Made by a program: the position numbers and the translations under genes
The notes under the pieces: generated by a model
Databases searched by the model: none
What the model was told of the DNA's origin: nothing
Seen by the model: the letters and a program-made list of their open reading frames with translations, nothing else
Source: Flavobacteriaceae bacterium UBA7302
Lineage (GTDB): Bacteria; Bacteroidota; Bacteroidia; Flavobacteriales; Flavobacteriaceae
Assembly: GCA_002471825.1 (NCBI GenBank)
Contig: DKQS01000001.1
Location: 124,001-188,000 of the forward strand
Reading direction: 5' to 3'
DNA: 64,000 nucleotides
Part shown: positions 63,627-64,000 of the stretch, piece by piece
How the letters are laid out: each line of letters starts with the position of its first letter
How positions within the stretch are numbered: position 1 is the first letter of the stretch

Positions 63627-64000
63627 ATGAATAACAGGGATATTATAATCCAACCCATTGAGGACAAATCAATTGTTTGGTTTGAAATTAATAATGAGTA
63701 TTCTGTTCTTGAACATAGAGCAGGAAAAATTATTGATGCTATTCATCGCAAAAAATCAGATACCGAAATTGCTGAAAATCTAGCTCTAGAACTTGATGTA
63801 CCTTATGAAAAAGCCATCGATTTTGTGATTGAATTAAAAGAGGAACTTTACCTTCCCAAATTCGAAAATGTACTCGGATTAGAAGAAGATTATAAAGATG
63901 TTCGCAAGCCTTCAAATTGGGAATTTATAAAATGTTACAAGATCGGTGATAAATGTTTTGAAGTTCGCTTTGAAAACGAGGAATTATTATCTCTTATTCA
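63627..64000 (+). CDS. PqqD-like protein, cut by right window edge
   Basis: At least 124 residues; open at the edge. Residues 18-72 match the PqqD fold: WFEINNEYSVLEHRAGKIID, IHRKKSDTEIAENLALELDV and PYEKAIDFVIELKEEL. PqqD proteins bind the leader of ribosomal peptides and hand it to a modifying enzyme. From about residue 95 a new segment begins (WEFIKCYKIGDKCFEVRFEN), so this is probably a fusion, perhaps to an HPr-kinase-like domain; that part cannot be judged here. Probably in an operon with the peptide gene. Confidence 0.75.
   Translation, partial: MNNRDIIIQPIEDKSIVWFEINNEYSVLEHRAGKIIDAIHRKKSDTEIAENLALELDVPYEKAIDFVIELKEELYLPKFENVLGLEEDYKDVRKPSNWEFIKCYKIGDKCFEVRFENEELLSLI

Noticed and set aside
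1..64000. Search for CRISPR arrays, insertion sequences, prophage or rRNA
   Set aside because: No direct-repeat arrays, transposase-like proteins, phage genes or rRNA segments were seen anywhere in the window.

Overview
This window comes from a member of the Bacteroidota, almost certainly class Flavobacteriia, probably family Flavobacteriaceae. The evidence is AT-rich DNA, two SusC/SusD pairs, type IX secretion (T9SS) sorting tails, PafA-type phosphatase, CtlX and DDAH-like enzymes, an str/S10/spc/alpha ribosomal superoperon without tufA, and repeated TAnnTTTG -7 promoter elements of the Bacteroidota type. No rRNA, insertion sequence, prophage or CRISPR array was seen. Almost all of the window is ordinary core chromosome.

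Layout. 1-5041 (mostly minus): the 3'-truncated glycerol kinase gene, a DUF389 membrane protein, a CIA30-domain secreted protein, a stand-alone tRNA-Lys with its own promoter and terminator, and an Mla-type lipid ABC transporter pair. 5146-10923: PafA-like alkaline phosphatase, a T9SS-exported protein, CtlX, a two-FAS1-domain lipoprotein and a DDAH-like hydrolase. 11008-15804 (minus): gltA, eno, carA and a small exported protein. 15878-33080 (minus): a 31-gene translation superoperon from rpsL to rplQ including fusA, secY, infA, rpmJ and rpoA. Several of its internal gaps hold RNA-structure candidates, notably an attenuator-like terminator just before rplC and an internal promoter plus structured leader before rpsH. 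33260-34909: a BamA/Omp85-type barrel. 35014-45491: two tandem SusCD pairs plus a surface lipoprotein, without any linked degradative enzyme. 45548-51725: rlmB, rhomboid protease, rarA, three envelope proteins and a YjjG-type nucleotidase. 51764-58117: two convergent operons for surface glycan export or modification (flippase, asparagine-synthase-like enzyme, hexapeptide acyltransferase; radC, polysaccharide deacetylase, GNAT-like protein) with no glycosyltransferase. 58217-61064: trkA-trkH potassium uptake.

Right edge, 61149-64000: a large T9SS exoprotein is followed after 22 nt by a 55-residue peptide gene. That peptide has a leader-like N-terminus ending in AQAQ and a roughly ten-residue C-terminus, QSPSDPGSAF. 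Next comes a PqqD-like protein that runs off the window. I consider this the best candidate for an undescribed system: a RiPP-like or peptide-tagging cassette of which only the beginning is visible.

Starts were moved from the longest open frame to internal ATGs where the long version relied on a TTG/GTG codon, ran through a terminator, or overlapped a promoter element.
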